Positions 45,374 to 53,861 of a stretch of 64,000 nt of DNA are shown here, piece after piece. Both the position numbers and the translations under genes were made by a program. The stretch's first letter is position 1. The number at the start of each line of letters is the position of its first letter. The DNA comes from Rubrobacter marinus (GTDB lineage Bacteria > Actinomycetota > Rubrobacteria > Rubrobacterales > Rubrobacteraceae): NCBI RefSeq assembly GCF_011492965.1, contig NZ_CP045121.1:558001-622000 (forward strand), written 5' to 3'. Under the pieces are notes generated by a model. It made no database searches and had not been told where the DNA came from. It was given only the letters and a program-made list of their open reading frames with translations.

Positions 45374-48094
45374 GTGTCCCCGGACCGGGTAGGGAGCAGG
45401 AGCTTGGCGTTGGACCGGCATTCGAAGCACCCGCCCCACGGTGGCGGAGCGTGGCTTGCGCGTTACGGCAGCGCGATCTTGGCCGTCGTCCTCGCGCTGC
45501 TGCTGCAGTTGCTGCTGGTCCCCCTGTTCGGGTCCGGGCCGAACGCGAGCCCCTTCATGATGTTCTTCGCCGCCGTGATGGTCGCGGCTTACCTGGGCGG
45601 CCTGGGTCCGGGGCTCGTGGCCACCGCCCTCTCCGCCCTGCTCAGCAGTTACTTTCTCCTCTCCCCGCAGTACTCTCTCCAGCTTATCGGGTTCGGTCAG
45701 GGCTTGCGCCTCCTGGTGTTCGTGCTGGAGGGGGCGGTCATCAGCCTGCTGGTCGAGGCCATGCACTCCGCGGGGCGGCGCCTGCACGAGAGCGAAGAGC
45801 GCTACCGCTCGCTGGTGGAGAGCGCCGAGGACTACGCGATCCTCATGCTCGACCCCGAAGGGCGCGTCGCCAACTGGAACGCTGGGGCCGAGCGCCTCTT
45901 CGGCTACCGGGAGGACGAGATCCTGGGGGAGCCCGGCTCGCTCCTCTTCGTGCCCGAGGACGTCCGGAGGGGCGCGCCCGAGGCGGAGCTGATGCGGGCG
46001 GAGGTCGAGGGTCGCGCCGAGGACGAGCGCTGGCACCTGCGCAAGGACGGCTCGCGCTTCTGGGCCAGCGGGTTCGTCAGGCCGATGTACGACGGGGAGG
46101 GGAGGCTGCGCGGCTTCTCCAAGGTCGCCCGCGACATGACCGAGCACAAGGAGGCGAACGAGCGGGCCAGGTTCCTTGCAGACCTCAACCACGCGCTGCA
46201 GCCGCTCACGGACCCGGACGAGCTGACGGCCACCGCCGCCCGGATGCTCGGCGAGCACCTCGACGCCGACCGCTGCGCCTACGCCGAGGTGGAGGCGGAC
46301 GAGGACCACTTTCGCATCACCGGAGACTACGCCCGGGGCATGCCCGGCATCGCCGGGCGGTTCGCCATGTCCGCCTTCGGCACCGAGGCGCTGCGCCTGA
46401 TGCGGGAGAACGAGCCGTACGTCGTCCGCGACGCCGAGGCGGACGAGCGCGTCTCCGCCGGGGATCTGGAGGCGTACCGGCAGACGAGCATCCGGGCCGT
46501 CGTGAGCGTGCCGCTGCACAAGGCCGGGCGGTTCGTGGCGGGGATGGCCGTCCACCAGGCGACGCCGCGGCGCTGGTCGGACGAGGAGGTCGAGCTCGTG
46601 AGGACCGTGGCCGAGCGGTGCTGGGAGTCCATAGAGCGGGCGCGGGCGGTCAGGGACCTGCGCGGGAGCGAGGAGCGGTTCCGTACGCTGGCGGACAACA
46701 TCTCGCAGCTCGCGTGGATGGCCGACGAGAAGGGTTGGATCTTCTGGTACAACAAGCGGTGGTTCGAGTACACCGGCACGACCCTCGAGGAGATGCAGGG
46801 CTGGGGCTGGAGGGAGGTCCACCACCCCGACCACGTCGAGCGCGTGACCGAGCGCGTCCAGCGGTCGTGGGATTCCGGCGAGCCCTGGGAGGACACCTTT
46901 CCCCTGCGCGGCAAGGACGGCGCCTACCGCTGGTTTCTCTCCCGCGCCAGGCCCATCCGCGACGAGGACGGCGGGATCGTGCGCTGGTTCGGGACCAACA
47001 CCGACGTGACCGAGCAGCGCGAGGCCGAGGAGGCGCTCAGGCAGAGCGAGGAGCGCTACCGGGCGGTCATCGAGCAGTCCGCCGAGGGCATCTACCTCGT
47101 CGACGCCGATACCTTGATCATCCTGGAGGCCAACCCCGCCTTCCGGGGGCTGCTGGGCTACGACGCGCCCGAGGAGCTCGTGGGGAGGGACGTCCACGAG
47201 CTTATAGCGCTCCCCAGGGAGGAGGTGGACGAGGCCGTGCGGCTCACCCTCGGGCGGGGCGCCGCGTGGTCGGCGAGCGCCGGTACCGGCGCAAGGACGG
47301 GACGCTGGTGGAGGTGGAGGTGGGCGCGAGCGTGGTCTCCTACGGCGGCAGGCGGGTCATCTGCGCCGTGGTGCGCGACATGACCGAGCGCAGGCGCGCC
47401 GAGGACGCCCTGCGGGAGGTCAGACGGCCGAGCGCGCCCGGATGGCGCGCGACCTGCACGACGGCCCCCTCCAGGACCTCTCCTACGCCGCGCAGGCGAT
47501 GGAGATCCTGCGCCTCGTGCCCCCGAGGAGGCGCCGGCGGGCCTCCTCGACGGCGCCCTGGACGCGATGCGCAGGTCTTCGAGGGAGGTGCGAGCGGCCG
47601 TCAACGACCTCAGGCGCGAGGAGCGCGAGCGGCCGTTGCCGGAGATGGCCTCGGCCCTCGTGGAGAGGGTCCGGGCCATGGCCCCCGACCAGGACGTGCG
47701 GCTCGCCGTCGGGGAAGGGTTCCCGGAGGTCCCCCTCGGGAGACGGGGGGAGGAGATCCTGTCCGTGATCCAGGAGGCCATGACCAACGCCCGGCGCCAC
47801 TCCGGGGCCCGCAACGTCCGGGTGAACCTCGACGCCGGGACCGAGGAGCTGGTGGTCGAGGTCTCCGACGACGGGCGCGGCTTCGGGGCCGGGGCCGCGC
47901 CCGGGGTGGGGCTCTCGAGCATGCGCGAGAGGGCCGCGGCCCTGGGCGGCAGGCTGGAGGTGGAGAGCGCGGCGGGGAGTGGCACCACGGTGCGGCTCAC
48001 GGTCCCGAGGTCCGGCCCCTCGCGGGAGACGGCGGAGGACGGAGCGGTCCGGCCGGCGCCGGCCGGACCCCGACAGAACGGAGGACGAGCGTGA
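45374..48094 (+). CDS. Membrane PAS/GAF sensor histidine kinase (NarL-type), three single-base deletions
   Basis: The first 640 residues are open from the chosen start. They comprise a DUF4118-like four-helix membrane domain (about 30-130), PAS (135-255), GAF (275-430), then two PAS units (435-550 and 560-680). After that the frame shifts -1 near 47258, 47421 and 47523. Joining the frames yields V-V-G-E-R-R-Y-R-R-K-D-G, then the HisKA_3 box A-R-D-L-H-D-G-P-L-Q (His about 696), Q-E-A-M-T-N-A-R-R-H-S, D-D-G-R-G-F and G-V-G-L-S-S-M-R-E-R-A of the HATPase. The whole is about 907 residues, a normal size. Without the corrections the kinase domain is lost. The GTG of its receiver gene overlaps the stop (GTGA). 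The start is GTG 45374; a better upstream start was not found. Confidence 0.82.
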
Positions 48095-48480
48095 CCGGGG
48101 AGAAGAGCGCCGACGAGCCCGTCCGCCTCCTGCTCGTGGAGGACCACGCCGCCTTCCGCCAGGCCCTCGCGTTCGTCCTGAGCCGCCAGCCGTGCTTCGA
48201 GGTGGTCGCGCAGGCCGGGACGCTCGACGGGGCGCGCGCCGCCATCGGACGGGGGATCGACGTGGCGCTGGTGGACCTGATGCTGCCGGACGGCAACGGG
48301 GCCGACCTGATCGCCGAGCTGCGCGAGACCAACCCCTCGGTAAGGGTGCTGGTCCTGAGCGCGAGCCTCGGGGAGGAGAACCTCTCGCGGGCCCGCGAGG
48401 CGGGCGCCGACGGCGTCCTCGACAAGACCGTCTCGCCCGGGGAGATCGCCGAGACGGTGCGGCGCCTGAGGTCCGGCTAG
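48091..48480 (+). CDS. Single-domain response regulator receiver
   Basis: 129 residues from GTG 48091, which overlaps the kinase stop. It is a receiver domain alone: acidic pocket Glu17/Asp18 in L-L-L-V-E-D-H-A, phospho-acceptor Asp62 in A-L-V-D-L-M-L-P-D-G, V-L-S-A-S near 85 and the conserved Lys in V-L-D-K-T-V-S-P. No DNA-binding output domain follows, although the kinase is of the NarL type that usually pairs with LuxR-type regulators. It may relay phosphate to, or act by protein contact with, the adjacent receiver-plus-unknown-domain protein encoded convergently at 48477-49246. The last four bases overlap that gene. Confidence 0.88.
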   Translation: MTGEKSADEPVRLLLVEDHAAFRQALAFVLSRQPCFEVVAQAGTLDGARAAIGRGIDVALVDLMLPDGNGADLIAELRETNPSVRVLVLSASLGEENLSRAREAGADGVLDKTVSPGEIAETVRRLRSG

Positions 48481-49246
48481 CAGCCCCCGAGCTCGCGCCC
48501 GGCGCGGACCGCCTCCTCCACCTCGTCGATGGCGGCCAGCAGGTCCTCGAGACCGGGGTTCTCCGACGCCTCCCGCCTCCCGTCGACGCAGAGCTCCGAG
48601 GGGTCGTCGGGCTCGGCCGCGAGGGTGTACCACGCGGGCCTACCCCCCGGGTCCACGGTGTTGGGCCGGCTCGACACCACGAGGTGGGGGTTCGAGCGCC
48701 CTACCTCGGAGCCGAGCGTCGGGAGGCCCACGGCCGTCACCGCCACCTGCGGGCGGAGCGCGCGGACGGCGGCGACCAGGGCGTCCCTGTAGGCGAGGTG
48801 GCTCTCCTCGTAGGAGATCAGGACGCGGACGCCGCTCCCCTCCCCCCGCGCCTCGCGCCCGAGCCCCCTCACCGCGGCGAGGATCTCCTCGAAGCCGACC
48901 TCCTTGGAGAGCACCTCGTCGGCGCCCGCCTCCAGCAGCTTCTCCCGGTCTTCGCGGTCCAGGGCGTGGGAGAGCACGAGCACCGGTATCGACGGGTCGG
49001 CGTCGTGCAGCTCCTGGACCAGAGCTACCCCGTACTCGTCGAACAGCGGCACGTCTACCACGGCGGCGTCGATGCCGCCTTCGGCCATCCTCCTCCGGCC
49101 CTCGGCCACGGAGTCGGTCTGCGCCACGACCTCCAGATCCGGCTCCCGGCCCATCAGGAAGGAAGCGGTCTGGCGGAACGCGCGATGGACCTCAGCGAAC
49201 AGGATGCGTACGATTCCGGCACCCCCATCTCGTCGTCCTGGCCCAT
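48477..49246 (-). CDS. Receiver domain fused to an unrecognised signalling domain (one single-base deletion near the start)
   Basis: From the internal ATG 49154 to the stop the frame encodes 225 residues, but the receiver would then lack its first strand. Upstream, the same frame reads I-V-R-I-L-F-A-E-V-H-R-A-F-R-Q, with no start codon before a stop. Adding one G in the CCGG near 49217 joins it to ATG 49246 or 49228 (M-G-Q-D-D-E), giving about 250-256 residues. The receiver has A-A-V-V-D-V-P-L-F-D (probable phospho-site) and V-L-S-K-E-V. The C-terminal half (about 145-255) is homologous to the protein at 44391-44777. No DNA-binding motif is visible. It is convergent with the single receiver gene and overlaps it by four bases, a likely signalling partner. 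Confidence 0.7.
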
Positions 49247-49335
49247 ATCTCTACCAAAGCTGCGCCGACGGTACACCTCGCGAACCGGTCACGCCCCGAG
49301 ACCGAAGGATTCCCTCACGCGGGACGAAGCCCGAG

Positions 49336-49554
49336 CTACGAGGCCGTCCAGAGCAGGTAGGCCCCGAAGCCGATGCTCCCGAGACCGATAACCGTCATCC
49401 TGACGCCGACGACGACGTGGACGCCGCGCTCCGACAAGGGGCCGATGCCGCCCCGCCGTCCCCGGCCGCCCCGGAGGAGGGCGTAGAGCCCGAACGTCAG
49501 CGCGACGAGGCCGACAACCACGAGGAAGAGGCCCGCGGCGAGGCCGGTCGACAC
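49336..49554 (-). CDS. Small two-helix membrane protein
   Basis: 72 residues from GTG 49554. Two hydrophobic segments (about 5-27, A-A-G-L-F-L-V-V-V-G-L-V-A-L-T-F, and 47-70, V-V-V-G-V-R-M-T-V-I-G-L) flank a Gly/Arg-rich cytosolic loop. I do not recognise the family. It begins 6 bp after the TPR gene stop on the same strand, so it is probably translated from the same message, perhaps as a small membrane partner of the TPR protein. No ribosome site is obvious. The coding potential rests on the hydrophobic pattern and tight spacing. Confidence 0.5.
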   Translation of the reverse strand: MSTGLAAGLFLVVVGLVALTFGLYALLRGGRGRRGGIGPLSERGVHVVVGVRMTVIGLGSIGFGAYLLWTAS

Positions 49555-49560
49555 GCGGCC

Positions 49561-50913
49561 CTAGCCCTTCCGGCCGCCCATCCGGGCGAGGAGGTTGCGG
49601 AAGCGCGGGTTGTTGCGTAGAGGGGCGAACTCCATGGCCTTCTCGAAGTGCTCGGCGTCCTGCTCTCCGGCGGCGACGGCCTTCTCGATAAGGTCGAGCG
49701 AGGCCGAGAAGTCGCCGCGCCGGGCCCGGATGCTCGCCAGCGCCGAGAGCGCCGGGGAGTACTCGGGGTCTGCGGTGACCGCCCGCACGAGGAGCTCCTC
49801 GGCGGTTTCGAGGTCGTCGGTGGCGTAGTAGAGGCTCGCGTAGGAGTAGAGGGCGCGCGGGTTGTTCGGGTCGCCCTTGAGGGCCTCCATGAGGTGCTCC
49901 TCCGCCGATCCGACCTCGCCGCGGCGCTCGCGGTAGAGGCCGAGCTCCAGGTGGGCGTTCGGGTCGTCGGGGTCGAGGGCGAGGACGCTCCGGTAGGCCT
50001 CGGCGGAGCCCTCCTCGTCCCCGAGGGCCAGCCGTACCTCGCCCAAAGTGTAGAGGTGGCGGATCTCGTCGCGGCCCAGGGCCACGGCCTCCTCGGCCAG
50101 GGCGAGGGCCTCGTCGAGGTTCTTTTCCTCGGCGAGGAGGTGGGCGGCGAGCTCGTCCCGGATCTCGGGGGAGCCGGGGCAGTACTCCAGGCCGCGCCGG
50201 AAGGCGGCCTCGGCCTCCTCCATGCGGTTGTTGCGGGCGTGGCAGATGCCGAGGTTCGCGTGGGCCTCCCACCAGTCGGGGGTCTCCTCGATGACCTCCT
50301 CGTACGCCTCGACGGCCTCCGGGTAGCGGCCGAGCATGTCCAGGGAGTTGGCCCGGAAGGTGCGCGCCCCGCTCTTCTGCTGCCCGTCGCCCGACGCCCC
50401 GTCCGCGATCTCGATGGCCTTCTCGAAGAAGTCCAGCGCCTGGGCGTAGTCCGAGGCGTCGAAGGCGGTGAGCCCGGCGTTGATGAGCATGTCCGCGTCG
50501 TCGGGGTGCGACCTCGTCCACCTCTCAAAGGTCGCGCGCGCGAGGTCCGTCTCGCCCATGAGGCCGTAGTAGCGCCCGAGCTCGACGAAGGCGTCCGGGT
50601 ACTCGGGGTCGAGCGAGGTGGCCCTCTCGAGGTGGTGGACCACCTTGAACGGCTCGTCGTCGCGCATCCCGAGGGCCGCGAGCCCCATCCTGGGGGCCAC
50701 CCAGTCCGGGTCCTGCTCCAGGGCGCTCAGAAAGTTCGCCTCGGCCTCCTCGGTGCGGTCGAGGCCGAGGAGGGCCCGGCCTATGGCCTCCATCGCCTCC
50801 GGGTTCTCGGGCTCCAGCGCCAGGGCCGCCTGAAAGCGCGCCAGCGCGTCTTGCAAAAGCCCCTCGCCGGCGAGGGTCTCGCCCTGTTCCAAAAGCTCCT
50901 CGAACTCCTCCAC
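49561..50913 (-). CDS. Tetratricopeptide repeat (TPR) protein
   Basis: 450 residues made almost wholly of TPR units, about eleven, each with the A-x-x-x-Y/F pattern and a P-D/E at the repeat boundary. Examples are A-L-A-R-F-Q-A-A-L-A-L-E-P-E-N-P near 25, A-N-L-G-I-C-H-A-R-N-N-R near 210 and A-Y-R-S-V-L-A-L-D-P-D-D-P near 330. There is no signal peptide or membrane segment, so it is a cytosolic scaffold. The start is GTG 50913 without a ribosome site. A -10-like TTTAAT lies a few bases before it, so the mRNA may be leaderless. The small membrane gene follows directly. The gene diverges from the thioesterase. Confidence 0.9.
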   Translation of the reverse strand: MEEFEELLEQGETLAGEGLLQDALARFQAALALEPENPEAMEAIGRALLGLDRTEEAEANFLSALEQDPDWVAPRMGLAALGMRDDEPFKVVHHLERATSLDPEYPDAFVELGRYYGLMGETDLARATFERWTRSHPDDADMLINAGLTAFDASDYAQALDFFEKAIEIADGASGDGQQKSGARTFRANSLDMLGRYPEAVEAYEEVIEETPDWWEAHANLGICHARNNRMEEAEAAFRRGLEYCPGSPEIRDELAAHLLAEEKNLDEALALAEEAVALGRDEIRHLYTLGEVRLALGDEEGSAEAYRSVLALDPDDPNAHLELGLYRERRGEVGSAEEHLMEALKGDPNNPRALYSYASLYYATDDLETAEELLVRAVTADPEYSPALSALASIRARRGDFSASLDLIEKAVAAGEQDAEHFEKAMEFAPLRNNPRFRNLLARMGGRKG

Positions 50914-50996
50914 GGGAGCAATTAAACCAGATGAACCGCCCGGTTTTGGTGATAACTCCCCCTCGCCCGGGTCCCGGCCCGCGCGCCGTTCTCCCG

Positions 50997-51002
50997 TATA
51001 AT
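50997..51002 (+). promoter_or_regulatory. -10 box upstream of the thioesterase gene
   Basis: TATAAT, an exact consensus -10, occurs 38 bp before TTG 51041 in a very GC-rich gap. No good -35 lies 16-18 bp upstream. It probably drives the thioesterase-AKR-SRPBCC group. Confidence 0.5.
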
Positions 51003-51040
51003 CGGCGGCCGGAGGACCGGACCGGAAGAGAGGCGACGTT

Positions 51041-51514
51041 TTGAAGAACCCCCCCGTGGTCGAGACGATCCAGATCCGCTACCAGGACCTCGACCCCTAC
51101 GGGCACGTGAACAACGCCGTGCACATGAGCTTCTTCGAGACGGTGCGCATGGCGTACCTCGCGGCGCTCGCCGAGAAGCTCGGGGTCGGACCTCTGGAGG
51201 CCGGGGACCTACCGGGGGTGCGCTACGTGATCGCCGAGGCGACCGTGAGGTACAGGGCCCCGATCTTTATCGGCGAGGGGCTCTCTGGCGCCGCGAGCGT
51301 CCGCACGGTCGGGAACCGCTCGTTCGTTATGGACTACGAGCTGCGAGGCGGCGAGAGCTTCGAGGAGGGCCGCGTCGTCGCCGAGGGGACGAGCGCCCAG
51401 GTCTTCTACGACATCGACTCCGGCGAGGTCCGCCCCCGCCCCGACTGGTTCCTCCCGACCGTCGCCGCCCTGGAGAACCGCCCGGAAGAGTCCTTCGCCC
51501 CGGAAGGACGCTAG
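51041..51514 (+). CDS. Acyl-CoA thioesterase (4HBT hot-dog family)
   Basis: 157 residues from TTG 51041 with AGAGAGG upstream. The hot-dog 4HBT motif is clear: I-R-Y-Q-D-L-D-P-Y-G-H-V-N-N-A-V, where the Asp and the H-V-N-N segment belong to the active site. E-A-T-V-R-Y-R-A-P-I-F follows near 67. Family members (4-hydroxybenzoyl-CoA or YbgC-type) hydrolyse acyl-CoA esters in the cytosol; the acyl group cannot be told. The last 20 residues, with P-R-P-D-W-F-L-P, are a variable tail. It is 6 bp upstream of the aldo-keto reductase gene. Confidence 0.9.
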   Translation: MKNPPVVETIQIRYQDLDPYGHVNNAVHMSFFETVRMAYLAALAEKLGVGPLEAGDLPGVRYVIAEATVRYRAPIFIGEGLSGAASVRTVGNRSFVMDYELRGGESFEEGRVVAEGTSAQVFYDIDSGEVRPRPDWFLPTVAALENRPEESFAPEGR

Positions 51515-51520
51515 GGAGCC

Positions 51521-52333
51521 GTGGAACGCAGGAGGCTCGGGGAGGGCGGGATCGAGGTCTCCGCGGTCGGGCTCGGGACCTGGCGGGTCCTCGACGTCCG
51601 GGGGCCGGCGGAGGCGGACCGCCACGAGGTGGTCGGGGAGGCGCTGGGGGCCGGCGTGACGCTCTTCGACTCCTCCCCGATGTACGGGGAGGCCGAGCGG
51701 GTCCTCGGCGACGCCCTGCGGGAGCACGGCCGGGACCGGGCGACGGTCGCCACGAAGGTCTGGACGCCGGACGACGGGGAGGCGGAGCGCCAGATCGAAC
51801 GCGCCCTCGGCTTCTTCGGGGGCCGCGTCGAGCTCTACCAGGTCCACAACCTCGTCGCCACGAAGAAACGGCTGGAGCTGCTCGAGCGCCTGAAGGGGGA
51901 GGGCAGGGTCCGCTCGATAGGCGCCACCCACTACTCCCGCTCCGCCTTCCCTGAGCTTATGGACGTGATGCGCACCGGGCGCGTGGACTTCGTGCAGGTC
52001 CCCTACAACGCCGACGACGTCGCCGTCGCCGACGGGGTCCTGCCGCTCGCCGAGGAGTTGGGCCTCGGCGTGATCGTCATGGTCCCCCTGGGCTCCGGCC
52101 GCCTCGTCCGGAACGCGCCTTCGGAGGAGGACCTCCGCCCCCTGCAGGAGTTCGGCGTCGAGACCTGGGCGCAGGCCCTCCTCAAGTTCGTCCTCTCGGA
52201 CCCTCGAGTCACCTCGGCCATCCCCGCCACTAGCTCTCCCCGGCGCGCTCGGGAGAACGCCCGCGCGGGCGAGCCGCCCTTCTTCGGCGAGGAGGAGCGG
52301 GAGTACGTCAGGCGCCTGGCCCGGAAGGGCTGA
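51521..52333 (+). CDS. Aldo-keto reductase
   Basis: 270 residues. The catalytic tetrad of the AKR barrel is visible: Asp50 and Tyr55 in F-D-S-S-P-M-Y-G, Lys79 in A-T-K-V-W-T and His109 in Y-Q-V-H-N-L. G-L-G-T-W-R near 17 is the usual first strand. NADP(H) binding is expected from the C-terminal part, S-A-I-P-A-T-S-S-P-R-R. Such enzymes reduce aldehydes and ketones of many kinds. GTG 51521 is 6 bp after the thioesterase stop. GGACGCTAGGGAGCC serves as its ribosome region. The SRPBCC-like gene starts 7 bp later, so the three form one operon. Confidence 0.9.
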   Translation: MERRRLGEGGIEVSAVGLGTWRVLDVRGPAEADRHEVVGEALGAGVTLFDSSPMYGEAERVLGDALREHGRDRATVATKVWTPDDGEAERQIERALGFFGGRVELYQVHNLVATKKRLELLERLKGEGRVRSIGATHYSRSAFPELMDVMRTGRVDFVQVPYNADDVAVADGVLPLAEELGLGVIVMVPLGSGRLVRNAPSEEDLRPLQEFGVETWAQALLKFVLSDPRVTSAIPATSSPRRARENARAGEPPFFGEEEREYVRRLARKG

Positions 52334-52340
52334 GACGGGG

Positions 52341-52910
52341 GTGCGGCGCTCGGTCGCGCTCACCTGGGGGTCCACGCCGGCGGAGCGACGCGGGGCCTAC
52401 CCCTGCGACCCGCTCCTCCCCGACGCCGACGCCGCCTACTTTCGGGCCGTGGACGTCTCGGCGCCCGCGCCCACGGTGTTCCGGTGGCTGTGCCAGCTCA
52501 AGCTCGCGCCCTACAGCTACGACTGGATCGACAACTTCGGCCGCCGCAGCCCGAGGCGCCTCGTCCCCGGCGCCGAGAACCTCGCCCCGGGCCAGAGGGT
52601 CATGACCATCTTCGGGCTCGTCGCCTTCGAGGAGGAGAGGCACCTGACGGTGGCCCTCGACCTCCCGCGAGCCGTCTCGGTCTTCGGCCGTGTCGCCATG
52701 AGTTACGTGGTCTCTGCGACCTCCGAGGGCTCCTGCCGCCTCGTCGCGAAGATAAACGTCCGCTACCCCACGAAGCCCCCGTGGTCTTTCGTGCGCTGGA
52801 TCCTGCCCTGGGGAGACCTCGTGATGATGCGCAAGCAGCTACTGACCCTCAAGCGCCTCTCCGAGAGCCAGGCCAGGCTCGCCGGACGGCCCGAGGCCTG
52901 GGGGTCCTAG
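52341..52910 (+). CDS. SRPBCC-like (START/polyketide-cyclase fold) protein
   Basis: 189 residues. Y-F-R-A-V-D-V-S-A-P-A-P-T-V-F-R-W-L resembles the N-terminal strand and helix of SRPBCC-fold proteins, which bind hydrophobic ligands in a deep cavity. L-V-A-F-E-E-E-R-H-L-T-V-A-L and C-R-L-V-A-K-I-N-V-R-Y give the central beta strands. The C-terminal W-I-L-P-W-G-D-L-V-M-M-R-K-Q is a helix. The ligand is unknown. It closes the thioesterase-AKR operon. Its stop TAG overlaps the ribokinase stop through the shared palindrome CTAG (52907-52910). Confidence 0.7.
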   Translation: MRRSVALTWGSTPAERRGAYPCDPLLPDADAAYFRAVDVSAPAPTVFRWLCQLKLAPYSYDWIDNFGRRSPRRLVPGAENLAPGQRVMTIFGLVAFEEERHLTVALDLPRAVSVFGRVAMSYVVSATSEGSCRLVAKINVRYPTKPPWSFVRWILPWGDLVMMRKQLLTLKRLSESQARLAGRPEAWGS

Positions 52911-53806
52911 TCGAGCCCCTCTACCTCCTCCGGCGTGGGCAGCGAGCCCTGCGCCCCCTCGCGCGTGACCGCCGCGGCCCCCGCGAGCACGGCGTAGGGG
53001 ACCGCCTCCTCGAGACCGTCCCCGCCCGCGAGCCGCGCCGCCAGGGCGCCCACGAACGCGTCGCCGGCCCCGGTGGTGTCCACGGCCTCGACCTCCGGGG
53101 CGCCGAAGCGGCGGGTCGAGCCCCCGGCCGCTAGGAGAGCTCCCTCTGCGCCCAGGGTGACGACGACGGAGCGCGGGCCGCGCCCCAGCAGCCCCTCGAC
53201 GGCCGCCTCGGGCTCTCCCCCCGCCTCGCCGAGCAGAAACCGGGCCTCGTGCTCGTTGACCACCAGGGGATCTGCGAGGGCGAGAATCCCCTCGGGCACC
53301 TCGCGCGGCGGGGCGAAGTTGAGGAGGAAGCGGCCCCCGGCCCCCATCACCGCCCGCGCGGCGCGCCCGACGGCCCCCGCGTCTACCTCGAGCTGCGCCA
53401 CGAGCACGCCGGCGGCGCGGAGGTCTTCCGCCGCGGCGTCCACCTCCCGGGGACCGAAGGAGCGGTTGGCGCCGGGGGAGACGACGATGGCGTTCTCGCC
53501 GTCCGGCGTGACGGTGATAAACGCGGAGCCGGTCGGGACGCCGGGGACGGACCCTACGTGGGTCGTGTCGACGCCGGCCTCGCGGAGGTTGCGCACGAGG
53601 TCCGCGCCGAAGGCGTCCTCGCCCACCCTCCCGAGCATCGCGACCCTCGCCCCCAGCCGGGCGGCGGCGACGGCCGAGTTGGCGCCCTTGCCGCCGGGGA
53701 AGAGCGAGAGCTCGGCGCCGGTGACGGTCTCGCCGGGCTCGGGCCGGCGCTCCAGGCGGAGGACGAAGTCCTGGTTTATGGAGCCGACGACGAAGACCCC
53801 GCTCAC
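52907..53806 (-). CDS. rbsK: Ribokinase (PfkB family)
   Basis: 299 residues. The PfkB sugar-kinase fold is complete: V-V-G-S-I-N-Q-D near 6, F-P-G-G-K-G-A-N-S-A-V-A near 36 (substrate-binding G-G-K-G-A-N), N-E-H-E-A-R near 184 and the ATP-binding/catalytic V-D-T-T-G-A-G-D-A-F-V-G-A-L near 240, with the base Asp in G-A-G-D. P-G-A-N near 115 supports ribokinase rather than fructokinase, but other pentoses cannot be excluded. It phosphorylates ribose to ribose-5-phosphate in the cytosol. No rbsABC uptake genes are near. It diverges from the DNA methyltransferase. Confidence 0.88.
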   Translation of the reverse strand: MSGVFVVGSINQDFVLRLERRPEPGETVTGAELSLFPGGKGANSAVAAARLGARVAMLGRVGEDAFGADLVRNLREAGVDTTHVGSVPGVPTGSAFITVTPDGENAIVVSPGANRSFGPREVDAAAEDLRAAGVLVAQLEVDAGAVGRAARAVMGAGGRFLLNFAPPREVPEGILALADPLVVNEHEARFLLGEAGGEPEAAVEGLLGRGPRSVVVTLGAEGALLAAGGSTRRFGAPEVEAVDTTGAGDAFVGALAARLAGGDGLEEAVPYAVLAGAAAVTREGAQGSLPTPEEVEGLD

Positions 53807-53861
53807 GAGACGCTCCCCTCACCCTGTTGCCCTACGGCCAAGCATTCTACAGAATGGGCCC

